NCBI GenBank assembly: GCA_903918755.1
Contig: CAIXFN010000075.1
Coordinates: forward strand, 21,366 to 85,365
Reading direction: 5' to 3'
From: an uncultured Pedosphaera sp.
GTDB lineage: Bacteria; Verrucomicrobiota; Verrucomicrobiia; Limisphaerales; Pedosphaeraceae
Length of the DNA stretch: 64,000 nucleotides
A program made the translations under genes and the position numbers. The notes under the pieces were generated by a model. The model searched no databases. It was not told the DNA's origin and saw only the letters and a list, made by a program, of their open reading frames with translations. Of this stretch, positions 44,525 through 53,729 are shown in pieces (position 1 is the stretch's first letter; each line of letters starts with the position of its first letter).

Positions 44525-44815
44525 ATGGAAGACAACTTTTCTGGGCTGCCACCATTTGAAGTTCTATTATGGATCGCCGGAGGCGTTGCGGTGGCTTTTT
44601 TTCTGGTCATTGCTTACGACGGCTGGCGCAATTTCCGCAAGAACCATACGGGGATGAGTCGTCGGGTCGGCGGATCACGCGGCCGGGATGGCAGCTTGGG
44701 ACATTGGTGGCGGCGCACGCTCTATAACTGGAAAATGGCCAAAACCCTCTGGCGGGATCGGCGGCGCATGCGGCGCGAGCGCGCCAAAACTTCCCCCCAT
44801 CACCACCGGCACTGA
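44525..44815 (+). CDS. Small membrane protein with a basic tail
   Basis: 96 residues. An acidic N-terminus (MEDNFSGLPPF) leads to one membrane helix at about 12-32 (LLWIAGGVAVAFFLVIAY). The remaining 65 residues are strongly basic and histidine-rich (RRTLYNWKMAKTLWRDRRRMRRERAK and then a His cluster), so they lie in the cytoplasm under the positive-inside rule and may contact nucleic acid or acidic lipid. No family recognised. It follows the M36 gene by about 200 bases and converges with the DUF5009 gene. Confidence 0.6.
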   Translation: MEDNFSGLPPFEVLLWIAGGVAVAFFLVIAYDGWRNFRKNHTGMSRRVGGSRGRDGSLGHWWRRTLYNWKMAKTLWRDRRRMRRERAKTSPHHHRH

Positions 44816-44837
44816 CCGGGCATGATTTCCGTCGCCC

Positions 44838-44851
44838 GCCGCCCCGGCGGC
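44838..44851. terminator. Small GC-rich hairpin between convergent genes
   Basis: GCCGCC-CC-GGCGGC sits exactly between the stop at 44815 and the convergent stop at 44852. It may end transcription from both sides, but there is no T-run and the loop is tight, so this is weak. Confidence 0.3.
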
Positions 44852-46072
44852 TTAGAATCGCAGGAAGATTTTTCGTCGATAGAGAAAGCGCACCAGGGCG
44901 AACATCATCAGCACATCCACCAACGCGATCAGGAGATTGCCATACACCCCCAAGCGGGCCTGCACGGGCCCCCCAACGATGCGTTCCGCGTAGTCCTCAA
45001 ACTTGATGAGGTGATACGCCAGATAAATCGTGATGGAATTCGTGCCGATCCAAACGAACGGCGTGCACCATTGCCGCTTGCCCCAAATCTCGATCACTTG
45101 ATAAAAGGCGGCTAAAATCAGACAGGCGTAGCCACCCGCAACCAGAACGTACGAGGAGGTCCAAAGCTTCTTGATCACCGGGAATTGCACTCCCCAGAGG
45201 AATCCCAACGCCACCCCCGCAACTCCAGCCACCAGCAGCCACTTGACCCTTTCGCGATCGCCAAATTTGGGATTGCGCAGGAATATCCCAGCAAAGGCGC
45301 CCAGCAGGCAGGTCGCAATCGCCGGGATGGAACTGAGCAATCCTTCCGGATCATAGGCTCCGTCCCACTTTCGCCCGGGCAAGTGTTGAAAATCAAAGTG
45401 CTGGGCAACATTCAAACCGTCATCAAACCGACCGGTGACCAAATTCGTGGCGGCTTGGAATAATGCCACCGTATTCGTCGATCCGGCTTGCGCGTAAGTC
45501 TGGGCCAGGTGTGCCGTTTCGAGATTGAAATCCCGCACTGGCACGAACGTCATCACGCCCCAGTAGCCCAGGAGTATGGCAACGCACACGGCAACCATCC
45601 CCCGAAGCGGCAAGGTGCAAAAGAGCAGGCCGGTAAAGAAATAAGAGATGGCAATCCGTTGCAATACCCCCACCCAGCGAATCTGGTCCACCCCATTGGC
45701 CAACCCTTTGTAAACGAGCACGCCGAGAAAATAGATGATCAGACTGCGGAAAAAGATCCGTTTGATCGCAGTTGCCCGGCCGTATTTTTCGATGGTCCGG
45801 CCCAGGGAAAACACGGCGGAAATGCCCGCCATGAAGACAAACAGGGGAAAGATCAGGTCGTAGAAAGCCACCCCGCGCCAGGCCACGTGATCCATTTGCC
45901 CGTCGATGAGTTTCAACGGGGCGACGGGAAACGCCGCGGCAAACCGATGAACGAGTTCATCCCCGCCCACGATCCAGAACATGTCAAATCCGCGCAAAGC
46001 ATCCAGGGACAGCAGCCGGGGAGCCGCCATGGGGGCGGCCGGGTTGGCGGGCGAATTGAGGGTGTCGCTCAT
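44852..46072 (-). CDS. DUF5009 / heparan-alpha-glucosaminide N-acetyltransferase-like membrane protein
   Basis: 406 residues from ATG 46072, which has GGAGG just upstream; an ATG at 46111 would add 13 residues. About ten transmembrane helices. The family signature LLSLDALRGFDMFWIVGGDELV (read in two parts) is followed by MDHVAWRGVAFYDLIFPLFVFMAG, a His/Asp/Arg-containing first loop, and later GILQRIA-type helices (WVGVLQRIAISYF). DUF5009 and the lysosomal HGSNAT family transfer acetyl groups across a membrane to an amino sugar; in bacteria, the target is likely a cell-wall or glycan amino sugar such as glucosamine or a scavenged one. It lies downstream of the sugar dehydrogenase gene on the same strand. 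Confidence 0.85.
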   Translation of the reverse strand: MSDTLNSPANPAAPMAAPRLLSLDALRGFDMFWIVGGDELVHRFAAAFPVAPLKLIDGQMDHVAWRGVAFYDLIFPLFVFMAGISAVFSLGRTIEKYGRATAIKRIFFRSLIIYFLGVLVYKGLANGVDQIRWVGVLQRIAISYFFTGLLFCTLPLRGMVAVCVAILLGYWGVMTFVPVRDFNLETAHLAQTYAQAGSTNTVALFQAATNLVTGRFDDGLNVAQHFDFQHLPGRKWDGAYDPEGLLSSIPAIATCLLGAFAGIFLRNPKFGDRERVKWLLVAGVAGVALGFLWGVQFPVIKKLWTSSYVLVAGGYACLILAAFYQVIEIWGKRQWCTPFVWIGTNSITIYLAYHLIKFEDYAERIVGGPVQARLGVYGNLLIALVDVLMMFALVRFLYRRKIFLRF

Positions 46073-46170
46073 CCCCTCCAGCCCACCAGCTTCACCCGCC
46101 GGATTCAACACATTTTTACGAAACCCGGGTTACAACCTGGTTCCGAAGCAACCCGGGGATCGCAGTCGCC

Positions 46171-47637
46171 TTACGGCATCGTCGAATCGAATTCTATCCG
46201 TTCAATCTGCGTGTCCAGATTGTTCGCCCAGGCGGTGCCCCATTCGATCAAATATAGGCAGCCGTCGGGACCGAGTTCCATGTCCATGGGACGTTTGAAG
46301 CTCATCTTTTCACAGAAACGCTCCATTTTGGCGATCTTATCCGCGGCATCCAAATGCACCGCAATAATCCAGTTGCGCGACCACTCGTAGATGAAAAGGG
46401 TATGGTCAAACTCGGCCGGCAGCTTGTGCGGGGACTTGAGTTTCGGATCAAAATAATAGACGGGACCGGCCATGGCGGTGCGTCCGCCGCCGCTGTTGAC
46501 GACTGGGAATTTGGTGGACAGCGAGTACGGGTAATAGATGAAGGCGGGCTGCGCGGGCGGCAATTCCTGAATGCCCGTATTATTCGGGGAACGGTTGAGC
46601 GGATGCGCCGGATCAAATTTCTCCCCGATCTGTTTGGTGGCAAAATCGCGCCACCAATAAGGTTTGTTATCGCCCACGAAATGTGGCCAGCCGAAATTGC
46701 CCGCCACCCGGGCCTGGTTGATTTCATCCAGGCCGATCGGCCCCTTGCCTTCGGTGTAACCATTGGCGTCCGGGCCCACTTCTCCCCAGTAGAGGTAACC
46801 AGTCTTGGGATCGACCGAAATGCGGAACGGATTGCGGCAGCCCATGACGAAAATTTCGGGGCGCGTCCCGGGGGTGCCGGGCTTGAACAGGTTGCCGGCG
46901 GGAATGGTTACCGAACCGTCGGGCTGCGGCGTTACCCGCAGGATCTTCCCCCGAAGGTCGTTGGCGTTGGCCGAAGACTTCTGGGCATCCCAGGGGGAAC
47001 GGCCCGGCCGCTGATCGATGGGGGCATAGCCATCCGAATCAAACGGATTGGTGTTGTCTCCGGTGGAGACATAAATATTGCCTTGCGCGTCAAACGTTAG
47101 CGAACCACCGGCGTGGCAGCACTGCTCACGTTGGGTACCCACGCGCAACATCACCTTCTCGGACGCCAAATCCAAACTCTCACCCCGGAGAGTAAATCGG
47201 GACAAACGGTTTTCCCCGGCCTTCCCGCCCTGGGCATCTTTCGTGGTCTCCGGCGGCGAATAATAGAGGTAAACGAAACCGTTTTGGGCGAAATGCGGAT
47301 CCAGGGTTACCCCCAGCAAGCCATCTTCCAAATGCATGCCATCGTAATCTTCCACCTTCAGTTTCCCCACGACCACCGTGACCTTGGTGTCCGGCTTCCA
47401 CATCTTCACGGTGCCATCGCGTTGCGCGTAAAAAACCCGGCCATCGGGGGCGATGGCGAGTTCCATCGGATCCTTCAGGGTGTCGGCTTTGTTCTGATCC
47501 GCCTCCAGGATCACCTTGCGAAAATGGCCGTCGGTTTGCGGACCGCTGGGCAGCGGGGGCGTGTCGTTTTGCGCGTGGAGCAGCACCGGGGCGGCGCAAC
47601 ATGCCATCGCCAATCCGGTCAGGATAAGGTTTTTCAT
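46171..47637 (-). CDS. Secreted glucose/sorbosone dehydrogenase-like (PQQ-type) protein
   Basis: 488 residues from the ATG at 47637 (MKNLILTGLAMACCAAPVLLHA signal peptide); a TTG two codons earlier is open. A beta-propeller of the Gluc/sorbosone dehydrogenase family: ELAIAPDGRVFYAQRDGTVKMW, GLLGVTLDPHFAQNGFVYLYYS, and GGSLTFDAQGNIYVSTGDN near 175, then the region GCRNPFRISVDPKTGYLYWGEVGPD with the Asn/Arg/Asp residues that bind PQQ and Ca2+ in soluble GDH. The end, DMELGPDGCLYLIEWGTAW, is typical of PVC copies, which often come with ThuA or cytochrome domains; none is attached here. It should oxidise a sugar in the periplasm. Confidence 0.85.
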   Translation of the reverse strand: MKNLILTGLAMACCAAPVLLHAQNDTPPLPSGPQTDGHFRKVILEADQNKADTLKDPMELAIAPDGRVFYAQRDGTVKMWKPDTKVTVVVGKLKVEDYDGMHLEDGLLGVTLDPHFAQNGFVYLYYSPPETTKDAQGGKAGENRLSRFTLRGESLDLASEKVMLRVGTQREQCCHAGGSLTFDAQGNIYVSTGDNTNPFDSDGYAPIDQRPGRSPWDAQKSSANANDLRGKILRVTPQPDGSVTIPAGNLFKPGTPGTRPEIFVMGCRNPFRISVDPKTGYLYWGEVGPDANGYTEGKGPIGLDEINQARVAGNFGWPHFVGDNKPYWWRDFATKQIGEKFDPAHPLNRSPNNTGIQELPPAQPAFIYYPYSLSTKFPVVNSGGGRTAMAGPVYYFDPKLKSPHKLPAEFDHTLFIYEWSRNWIIAVHLDAADKIAKMERFCEKMSFKRPMDMELGPDGCLYLIEWGTAWANNLDTQIERIEFDSTMP

Positions 47638-47680
47638 TAGCAAGATCAGACTGACCGGGAACGCGGAAAATTCAACCGGC

Positions 47681-48061
47681 CTAGTGGGGATGTCCCAACC
47701 AAAGCAGCAGGGCGGGCAACAAAATGCCCACGATCAAGGAAACCCACACCGGCCAGGTCTGGCGTGTGGAACGAAACGCCAGGATGACTCCCAGCGCCAC
47801 GGTAGCCACCAAGGCCACGGACATGGCCACCACCAGGTATTGGAACCATTTGGGCGAGGAGGGACGGGAAATCTCGTGGTCCGAGGGATAAATCTGGTCC
47901 ACATGCACGGTCCGGAACTTTTCCAGCAACGTTCCGGCATCCGCCGGGGATTTGAGTCGGTCGTGATTAACCGTCTGGTACCACCCGGTCAGCACGTAGA
48001 AAATCAGCAGCGGTGCGAAAAAACAACCCAGGTAGGTATGCAACCGCCGGAGGATGCGCAT
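47681..48061 (-). CDS. PepSY-TM-like two-helix membrane protein
   Basis: 126 residues from the ATG at 48061; the frame is open 21 codons further upstream, inside the LysM gene. The start MRILRRLHTYLGCFFAPLLIFYVLTGWYQTVN has the RxLHxYLG pattern and first helix of PepSY-associated transmembrane proteins. A second hydrophobic pair (about 80-120) has VAMSVALVATVALGVILAF and VWVSLIVGILLPALLL. About 45 periplasmic residues lie between. It is shorter than usual PepSY-TM proteins (300 or more residues), so it is only the helical scaffold; role uncertain. It starts five bases after the LysM gene stop. Confidence 0.72.
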   Translation of the reverse strand: MRILRRLHTYLGCFFAPLLIFYVLTGWYQTVNHDRLKSPADAGTLLEKFRTVHVDQIYPSDHEISRPSSPKWFQYLVVAMSVALVATVALGVILAFRSTRQTWPVWVSLIVGILLPALLLWLGHPH

Positions 48062-48065
48062 ACCC

Positions 48066-48773
48066 CTATTCTTTGACGTCGCCCGCGGCGGCTGGCCCGC
48101 TGGGTATCCAAAGCTTCTTCCCAATAATCAACCGCTCTGACTTCACTCCCGGGTTGGCCTTCTGGATCTGTTCGGGAGTGACTTTGATGCCCCGGGCAGA
48201 GTAGGCCTTGGAGATCTTCACAAAATTGTCGCCGCTTTTCACAACATATTCAAAGCCCGTCTCCTTCACCGGCGTGGGATCGGGATCCTTTACCTTATTA
48301 TCCTTGTCCGGTTCTTTCACCGGCGGCGCCGCCGGCGCCGGCTCGTGGATAATAATGGGGGCGGGCCGGGGCGGCGGCACGGAGGCGGCCAAAAGCTTCT
48401 TGAACATTTCCTTCAACTCATTCGCGAAGCGCTCGCCATCCATCACCCGTTTGCGATCCACCTCCTGGATGGCTTCCGCCAGCCGCTTGATGTCTTCCGG
48501 CGTGGCGTAGATCGGCCGGGGTTTGTTCATCTGCTGGCGCAGGTCCGCCAGATCGCGGGCGAGCTGCTGGAGTTTCTCCTGCACATCGCGGTCGCGGAGA
48601 TTGCGCACCTCGATGAGTTCATCCACTTTTCCTTTCAACGAATTGAACTTCTCCTCGGCCTCTACTTTGGCGGCGGCGGCGGCGACGGCCGCGGCATTGC
48701 TCTGATCATCCGCGCGGGAGATTCCTCCGCCAGCCAGCAGGGCAATCACCAACGGGAACAGAAATCGTTTCAT
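48066..48773 (-). CDS. Exported coiled-coil protein with C-terminal LysM domain
   Basis: 235 residues. A signal peptide (MKRFLFPLVIALLAGGGISRA) leads to an alanine-rich region and a long coiled coil (about 35-95, KFNSLKGKVDELIEVRNL and LQQLARDLADLRQQMNK). A Pro/Lys/Asp-rich linker spans about 130-170. The last 60 residues are a LysM domain (YVVKSGDNFVKISKAY, then ANPGVKSERLIIGKKLWIP), which binds N-acetylglucosamine-containing peptidoglycan or chitin. It is probably a periplasmic cell-wall anchored scaffold. It heads a run with the PepSY-like gene. Confidence 0.88.
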   Translation of the reverse strand: MKRFLFPLVIALLAGGGISRADDQSNAAAVAAAAAKVEAEEKFNSLKGKVDELIEVRNLRDRDVQEKLQQLARDLADLRQQMNKPRPIYATPEDIKRLAEAIQEVDRKRVMDGERFANELKEMFKKLLAASVPPPRPAPIIIHEPAPAAPPVKEPDKDNKVKDPDPTPVKETGFEYVVKSGDNFVKISKAYSARGIKVTPEQIQKANPGVKSERLIIGKKLWIPSGPAAAGDVKE

Positions 48774-48940
48774 GACTTAATAGATAGAAGCGGAGCTCAC
48801 GAATTTCAAGGGACAAAGCGCGACAAATACTCCGGGGGAATTCCCCCCGGTGCGCTTGCTCATGGAATTCAGCTAATCAGAGTTCCCAACCCCGGCCCGG
48901 TTGGCATCCCCACCGGACCGGGGAAAGAAATCTGCCGGGC

Positions 48941-51900
48941 TCAATTCGCCACGAACGTCCCATCCGGCGACTCCAGGCGCAAGGCCTCGGGCAACTTGTC
49001 GCGTTCCAGGCGAACGATGATTGTGTGCAACCCCGCCCGGAGGTCCACCGGCGTGCCGGGGGTGACGCTTTTGCCATCAATCCATACGGCACTCACCGCC
49101 GCACCGGAGAGGTTGTAATGGAATGGGCCAGTGGCGGCCACTTGCACCTCGGCCGCCGCGAACAGCGTTTTGGGAGCCCGGAATCCCCCACCCTTCAGAG
49201 CGTCTTCCAAATCCGGGCGCGGCAGGCGGCCATCCACCCAGGCCAGGGTGCGCACCCATTTTGGATCCGCCAGCGGAGTGCCGACGATCTTATCGTCACC
49301 AAACTGCGTGGCATCCAGATTCTGGGGATAGAGCCGCCAGACGCGGGCCACGTTGCCCTTCGAAGCATCGTAAATACCCGGCTTGCCCAGTTCGGAAAGG
49401 AAGCGGTACAGGTCCAGGCGTTCCCCGGGAGTCAGCCCATCCACCAATCCGGAAGGCATCAACGAATTGCCCAGCGCTCGGGTCTTGATGTTTTCTTTCG
49501 CGACGGTGACTTCCTTGTCCGTGGCATTGCGCAGGACCAATTGGGTGCTGTTTTCCCGGACCAGGATACCCGACAACTCCTGCTCATCCTTGGTTTCAAT
49601 CAGGATGGAATGATAACCTTCCTTGATCTTGCGATTGGGATACAGGACGGATTCGATCAAATAGTCCACCTGGGCGCTGGCGCCAATCGAAGTCATATCC
49701 GGGCCGACCTTGCCCCCGGCTCCGCCGATGGCGTGGCACAGGGTGCAGGCGGTGTCTTTGCGGCGGAAGACCAATTGCCCGCGCGCGGCGTCGCCGTCTT
49801 TCAAGACCGCCGCCACCAGACTCTTGATTTCGGCGTCGCTCAAAGCCTGACCTTCCCCTTCCAGGTCCGCCCCCCGGGAAAGCGCAAACAGCAAATCCGG
49901 TTCATTTCGGCCACCCTCGCGGGCGGCCCGCAAACCGGCCTTGGCCATGACCGGGGATAGGCCGGTTTTCGGCAGGGCGCGCGTCAGCGCCGCCGACGCT
50001 CCCTTGACCGCCAGCAGGGACCGCCAGAGTTCCACGGCTTCATTGGCGTCGGTCAGATCGTTCAGCAACTGGACGGCCGGTTCGCGGACACTGTTAAGAT
50101 CCAAACCGGCGAGCGCCACCACGGCCTGCCGGCGCAGGGCCGGGGCATTGGGCGGGGCGGTCAGCGGCAGCAAGGCGGCGATGGCGGCTTTGCCCCCGAT
50201 GGCCCGCAGACTGGTGAAGGCGGCCTGCACGAGATCCGCGGGCTCCGTCGCGGCGGAAGCCAGCTTGATCAATTGCGGCGCCAGGGCATCCACCCGCCAA
50301 TTGCCGGCGAGTTCCACGGCACCACGTCGCACCCGGGCGTTGGCGTGGGTAAACAGGGTGCCGACGCGGGTCAAGTCACCGCCGGGACGGAGGTTGCGAC
50401 TCCGGGCGGCCTCGCCCAAGGCGGTCAAGGCACGGGCGGCAGCGGCATCCTCAAAACCACCGCTGACCACCTGCTCAAATAAACGTCCCAACAACGGCGC
50501 GTCGCCCGCCTGGCCAATCAGTTCAATCCACGGACCTTTGCCATCCCGGGCAATCCCCTGCCCGCCCCGGACTTGTTCCAGGATGCTGCCCGCCACGGCG
50601 GGTTCCACCGCTTTCAGGGCGAATTCCAACTGCTTCTCCCGGCCCTCGGCCTTCCAGGCGCCGGATTTCACGGCGTCAACCCAGGAGGAAGACAAATCGT
50701 TGACGCTCAACCATAGGGCATAATCCAGGAAGGGATCCGTGGGTTTATCCACGGCACTCAGCACTAGTTCCACGGAGCGGGCGCCGGGGATTTCGGCGAG
50801 GGCGCGCGCAGCTTCCAGGCGCACGCGGGGATGGGAATCCGCAATGCGTTGGGCCAGGAGATTGAGCGGATCGGCGAGGCGCGGATGCCAGTAGGACACT
50901 ACTCGCGTGGCCGCGGCGCGAATCCGACCGTCCGGAGCATTGAGGACGCGCTCCAGCAAATTGGGCTCCACGACGTCCACCGCCTGGTACATCCAGAGGG
51001 CCTGCATCAGCGAGTAATCGTTGGTCAAGCGCTTGGTCCAACGAGCCAGGTCCGGCACGATCACATTACCCCGCTCGGTCAGCACGCGCTTGGCCTGCTG
51101 TTGCTCGAAACGGTTGGTGGAAAGCAATTCATTGAACAGCTTTGCGTTCGGCGCATCCACCAGTGACGGCGGCTTGACCAGCGGCCGGCCCTTGGCCGTC
51201 ACCCGCCAGATGCGTCCGTGTTCGTGATCGCGCCGCGGATCGCGGAAATCCACCTCTCCATGTTGAATAATGGGATTGGACCAATCCGCAATATACAAAG
51301 CCCCGTCCGGCCCCATTTTGACATCGATGGGGCGGAACGTGACATTCGTGGAGCGCACCAGGTCAGGTAATTCGTGGCTGATATAGCCGGATTCCTTTTC
51401 CTCGATGGCAAAACGCACGACGCGGTGGGCGCGAAAATCGCACGTAATCGCATTGCCCTGCCAATCGGGCGGGAATTGCTCGCTTTGAATCAGTTCGAGC
51501 CCGCAGAATTTCGGATAGCTACCCGGACTGATGCTCTGGAGTTCCCGCCGCATGATGGCGTAGGTAAAGTAAGTCGCCCCGGGAACGCCGAAACTCAAAC
51601 CCTGCCCGCCTGCGCCATCGGTGACAAACGACTCGCCGAAGGCGTCAAATTGATGGCCCCAGGGATTGCAAAAGCCCTTTAGATAAACGCCCAGTTGCAT
51701 GGTATCCGGACGCAGATGCCATACCCCGCCGCTGTTCAGGCGGCCGACGCCATGCGGCGTTTCCAGGTGGCTGTGAATGTAAATGGACTGATCGAAATAA
51801 AGCTGGCCGTCGTGCCCCCAATGCAGGGTATGGAGGATGTGATGGGTATCCTCTGTGCCGAAACCGGAAAGGACCACCCGTTTCTCATCGGCCCGGCCAT

Positions 51901-53593
51901 CGCCATCCGTGTCCTTGAAATGCAGCAATTGGGTGCTGGATGCCACGTAGGCTCCGCCGTCACCCGGTTCCACTCCGGTGGGGGTCAGCAGACCGTCGGC
52001 AAAGATGGTTGATTTGTCGACCCGGCCAACCCCTTTCGTGTCTTCCAGGATCAAGACTTTGTCATTCGCCTCCTGGCCCGGCTGGATCTGGGGATAAACC
52101 GCGGAACTGACGACCCACAGCCGCCCCCGCGGATCAAAATTCATCTGAATGGGTTTCGCCAGCAGCGGGTTTTCCGCGTACAAACTGATCTCAAAACCGG
52201 GGGCCACTTCAAAATCCGGCAACGGCAACGGTTTGGGCGAAGGAGTTGGCGTTTCCGTGCCGCTCCGTTTCACCGCATGGGGGATGACTGTCAGTTTGCC
52301 CGCCGAAACCGACCCGGCCTTGGCCAAAACATAAGCATGGGCGGCCGGCTTCCGCAGCCGCGCAATTTTCGTTTCCTCCTGCTGGATAAGCGGATCAAAC
52401 ATCGGGATTTCCCGGGCATTTTGTCCCTGCTCATGTTTCCGAAAGCCAAACAAATAGGTCTCGTTCTGCGGACGCCAGCGGTCAAAAAAGAGGTTGTTCT
52501 TTTTCAGAATCGCCTGGCGCAGATCATCCGCCTGGTCGAATTGTGGGCCTTGCTGAATGACCACTCCTTCCGCCCATTCCCGGGCGCTGCCTACGGCCAC
52601 GACCGCCCCATCCTCCTTCAACTCATAATGTCCACCGCGCAATCCCGCGATTTGCAACACCGCTTGCCCGGCCCGCGCCCCCACCAAAGTGCCCTTCTCA
52701 AACATCCGCGGCGCGGGCAATTCCGCATCCACGGCCGTGAAATGAACTTCCCCTTCATCCCGGCCAAAGGCGGAAAGCACGGTTCCGGCACTGGCAACCT
52801 CTCCCTTGCCCGCGGCGGGAATCTGAACCCGCCACCCGGCGGGTTCCCAGCCCAGCGCCGCCCCCAGGACATCCGCCAACCGGGCATAACCCAAGGCTGT
52901 CAAATGAATGCCATCGTCCGTGAAGGGCCGGGCCGGACGCGCTCCGGCAGTCCCCACCGGCAGTTGGTCGTAAAGAGAAACAAACAATGCCTGCCGCTCC
53001 GTCGCCAGATCCTGCAGGGCATGGGTGTAAATTTCGAGTTGCCGGTTATGGGGTCCCGGGTCGGGCAGCGGAGCGCCCAGATTTTCATGCCGCAGCGGGC
53101 TCAGATAGACAAAGCGCACGGCGGGATTGGTGACGCTGGCCTGAATCAGGTCGGCCAACTGATTCATTTGCCGCTTGAAATCCAGAACTCCCCCCACGCC
53201 ATTGAAGGAACTGGCCATGCCATAACCGAAAATGACCAATGTCGGTTGGATGGCCTTGATCTGTTCCTGAATGTGCTCCAGACCCTTGCCCGGTTTGTCA
53301 AAATCAAAACTGGCGCGCGATTCTCCCGCCGGGGTATCACCACTCCACCCCAGGTTGCGGAAGGTCACCTGCCGGCCCGGGAAGCGGGTGGTCAGGCGCT
53401 GCTCCACATAGCCATACAACTGCTCCCGCTCCATCAGGGTGTCCCCCAGGAAGACAATCCTTTCCCCGTCTTTCAACTCGAAGGCCGTCTTGCTCTGCGC
53501 CCGCAAACCCGGCGCGTGGGCGACGGCTACAGCGGCTAAAAGCCAGCATCCCAAGGCACGGACGTGGCGGCTAAAAATCGAGGATTGATGCAT
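48941..53593 (-). CDS. Giant SGNH-like / PVC dehydrogenase / HEAT / cytochrome c fusion protein
   Basis: 1550 residues from ATG 53593 (signal peptide near 11-32); 58 further upstream codons are not protein-like. Residues about 40-245 are an SGNH-like fold: strand IVFLGDT (the block I motif is GDT at 50-52, so the nucleophile Ser is Thr), IFGYGMASSF near 121, and DGIHLTALGY with Asp227/His230. A Trp-rich middle (about 250-480) follows. Then the PVC dehydrogenase propeller (about 500-830; DTDGDGRADEKRV, PDGALYIADWSN), HEAT-like repeats (about 860-1230), and a TIGR02603-type cytochrome domain with CTLCH (Cys1283, Cys1286, His1287) and SLMPSGL. A beta-sandwich ends it. Likely a secreted esterase-like and electron-transfer protein for polymer use. 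A NarL regulator gene ends 136 bases upstream. Confidence 0.88.
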   Translation of the reverse strand: MHQSSIFSRHVRALGCWLLAAVAVAHAPGLRAQSKTAFELKDGERIVFLGDTLMEREQLYGYVEQRLTTRFPGRQVTFRNLGWSGDTPAGESRASFDFDKPGKGLEHIQEQIKAIQPTLVIFGYGMASSFNGVGGVLDFKRQMNQLADLIQASVTNPAVRFVYLSPLRHENLGAPLPDPGPHNRQLEIYTHALQDLATERQALFVSLYDQLPVGTAGARPARPFTDDGIHLTALGYARLADVLGAALGWEPAGWRVQIPAAGKGEVASAGTVLSAFGRDEGEVHFTAVDAELPAPRMFEKGTLVGARAGQAVLQIAGLRGGHYELKEDGAVVAVGSAREWAEGVVIQQGPQFDQADDLRQAILKKNNLFFDRWRPQNETYLFGFRKHEQGQNAREIPMFDPLIQQEETKIARLRKPAAHAYVLAKAGSVSAGKLTVIPHAVKRSGTETPTPSPKPLPLPDFEVAPGFEISLYAENPLLAKPIQMNFDPRGRLWVVSSAVYPQIQPGQEANDKVLILEDTKGVGRVDKSTIFADGLLTPTGVEPGDGGAYVASSTQLLHFKDTDGDGRADEKRVVLSGFGTEDTHHILHTLHWGHDGQLYFDQSIYIHSHLETPHGVGRLNSGGVWHLRPDTMQLGVYLKGFCNPWGHQFDAFGESFVTDGAGGQGLSFGVPGATYFTYAIMRRELQSISPGSYPKFCGLELIQSEQFPPDWQGNAITCDFRAHRVVRFAIEEKESGYISHELPDLVRSTNVTFRPIDVKMGPDGALYIADWSNPIIQHGEVDFRDPRRDHEHGRIWRVTAKGRPLVKPPSLVDAPNAKLFNELLSTNRFEQQQAKRVLTERGNVIVPDLARWTKRLTNDYSLMQALWMYQAVDVVEPNLLERVLNAPDGRIRAAATRVVSYWHPRLADPLNLLAQRIADSHPRVRLEAARALAEIPGARSVELVLSAVDKPTDPFLDYALWLSVNDLSSSWVDAVKSGAWKAEGREKQLEFALKAVEPAVAGSILEQVRGGQGIARDGKGPWIELIGQAGDAPLLGRLFEQVVSGGFEDAAAARALTALGEAARSRNLRPGGDLTRVGTLFTHANARVRRGAVELAGNWRVDALAPQLIKLASAATEPADLVQAAFTSLRAIGGKAAIAALLPLTAPPNAPALRRQAVVALAGLDLNSVREPAVQLLNDLTDANEAVELWRSLLAVKGASAALTRALPKTGLSPVMAKAGLRAAREGGRNEPDLLFALSRGADLEGEGQALSDAEIKSLVAAVLKDGDAARGQLVFRRKDTACTLCHAIGGAGGKVGPDMTSIGASAQVDYLIESVLYPNRKIKEGYHSILIETKDEQELSGILVRENSTQLVLRNATDKEVTVAKENIKTRALGNSLMPSGLVDGLTPGERLDLYRFLSELGKPGIYDASKGNVARVWRLYPQNLDATQFGDDKIVGTPLADPKWVRTLAWVDGRLPRPDLEDALKGGGFRAPKTLFAAAEVQVAATGPFHYNLSGAAVSAVWIDGKSVTPGTPVDLRAGLHTIIVRLERDKLPEALRLESPDGTFVAN

Positions 53594-53729
53594 ACGCTTT
53601 GAAAATGAATTTACTTGGGGCCAATTAACCCTAAACCCGCCCCTGCAAGCAAGGGACAAGATTGGACGCGCGATCGGCCCGGTCACTCCCGACCTAAGCA
53701 TCGTTTTGGATCTTCCACCCTTCCCGCCC

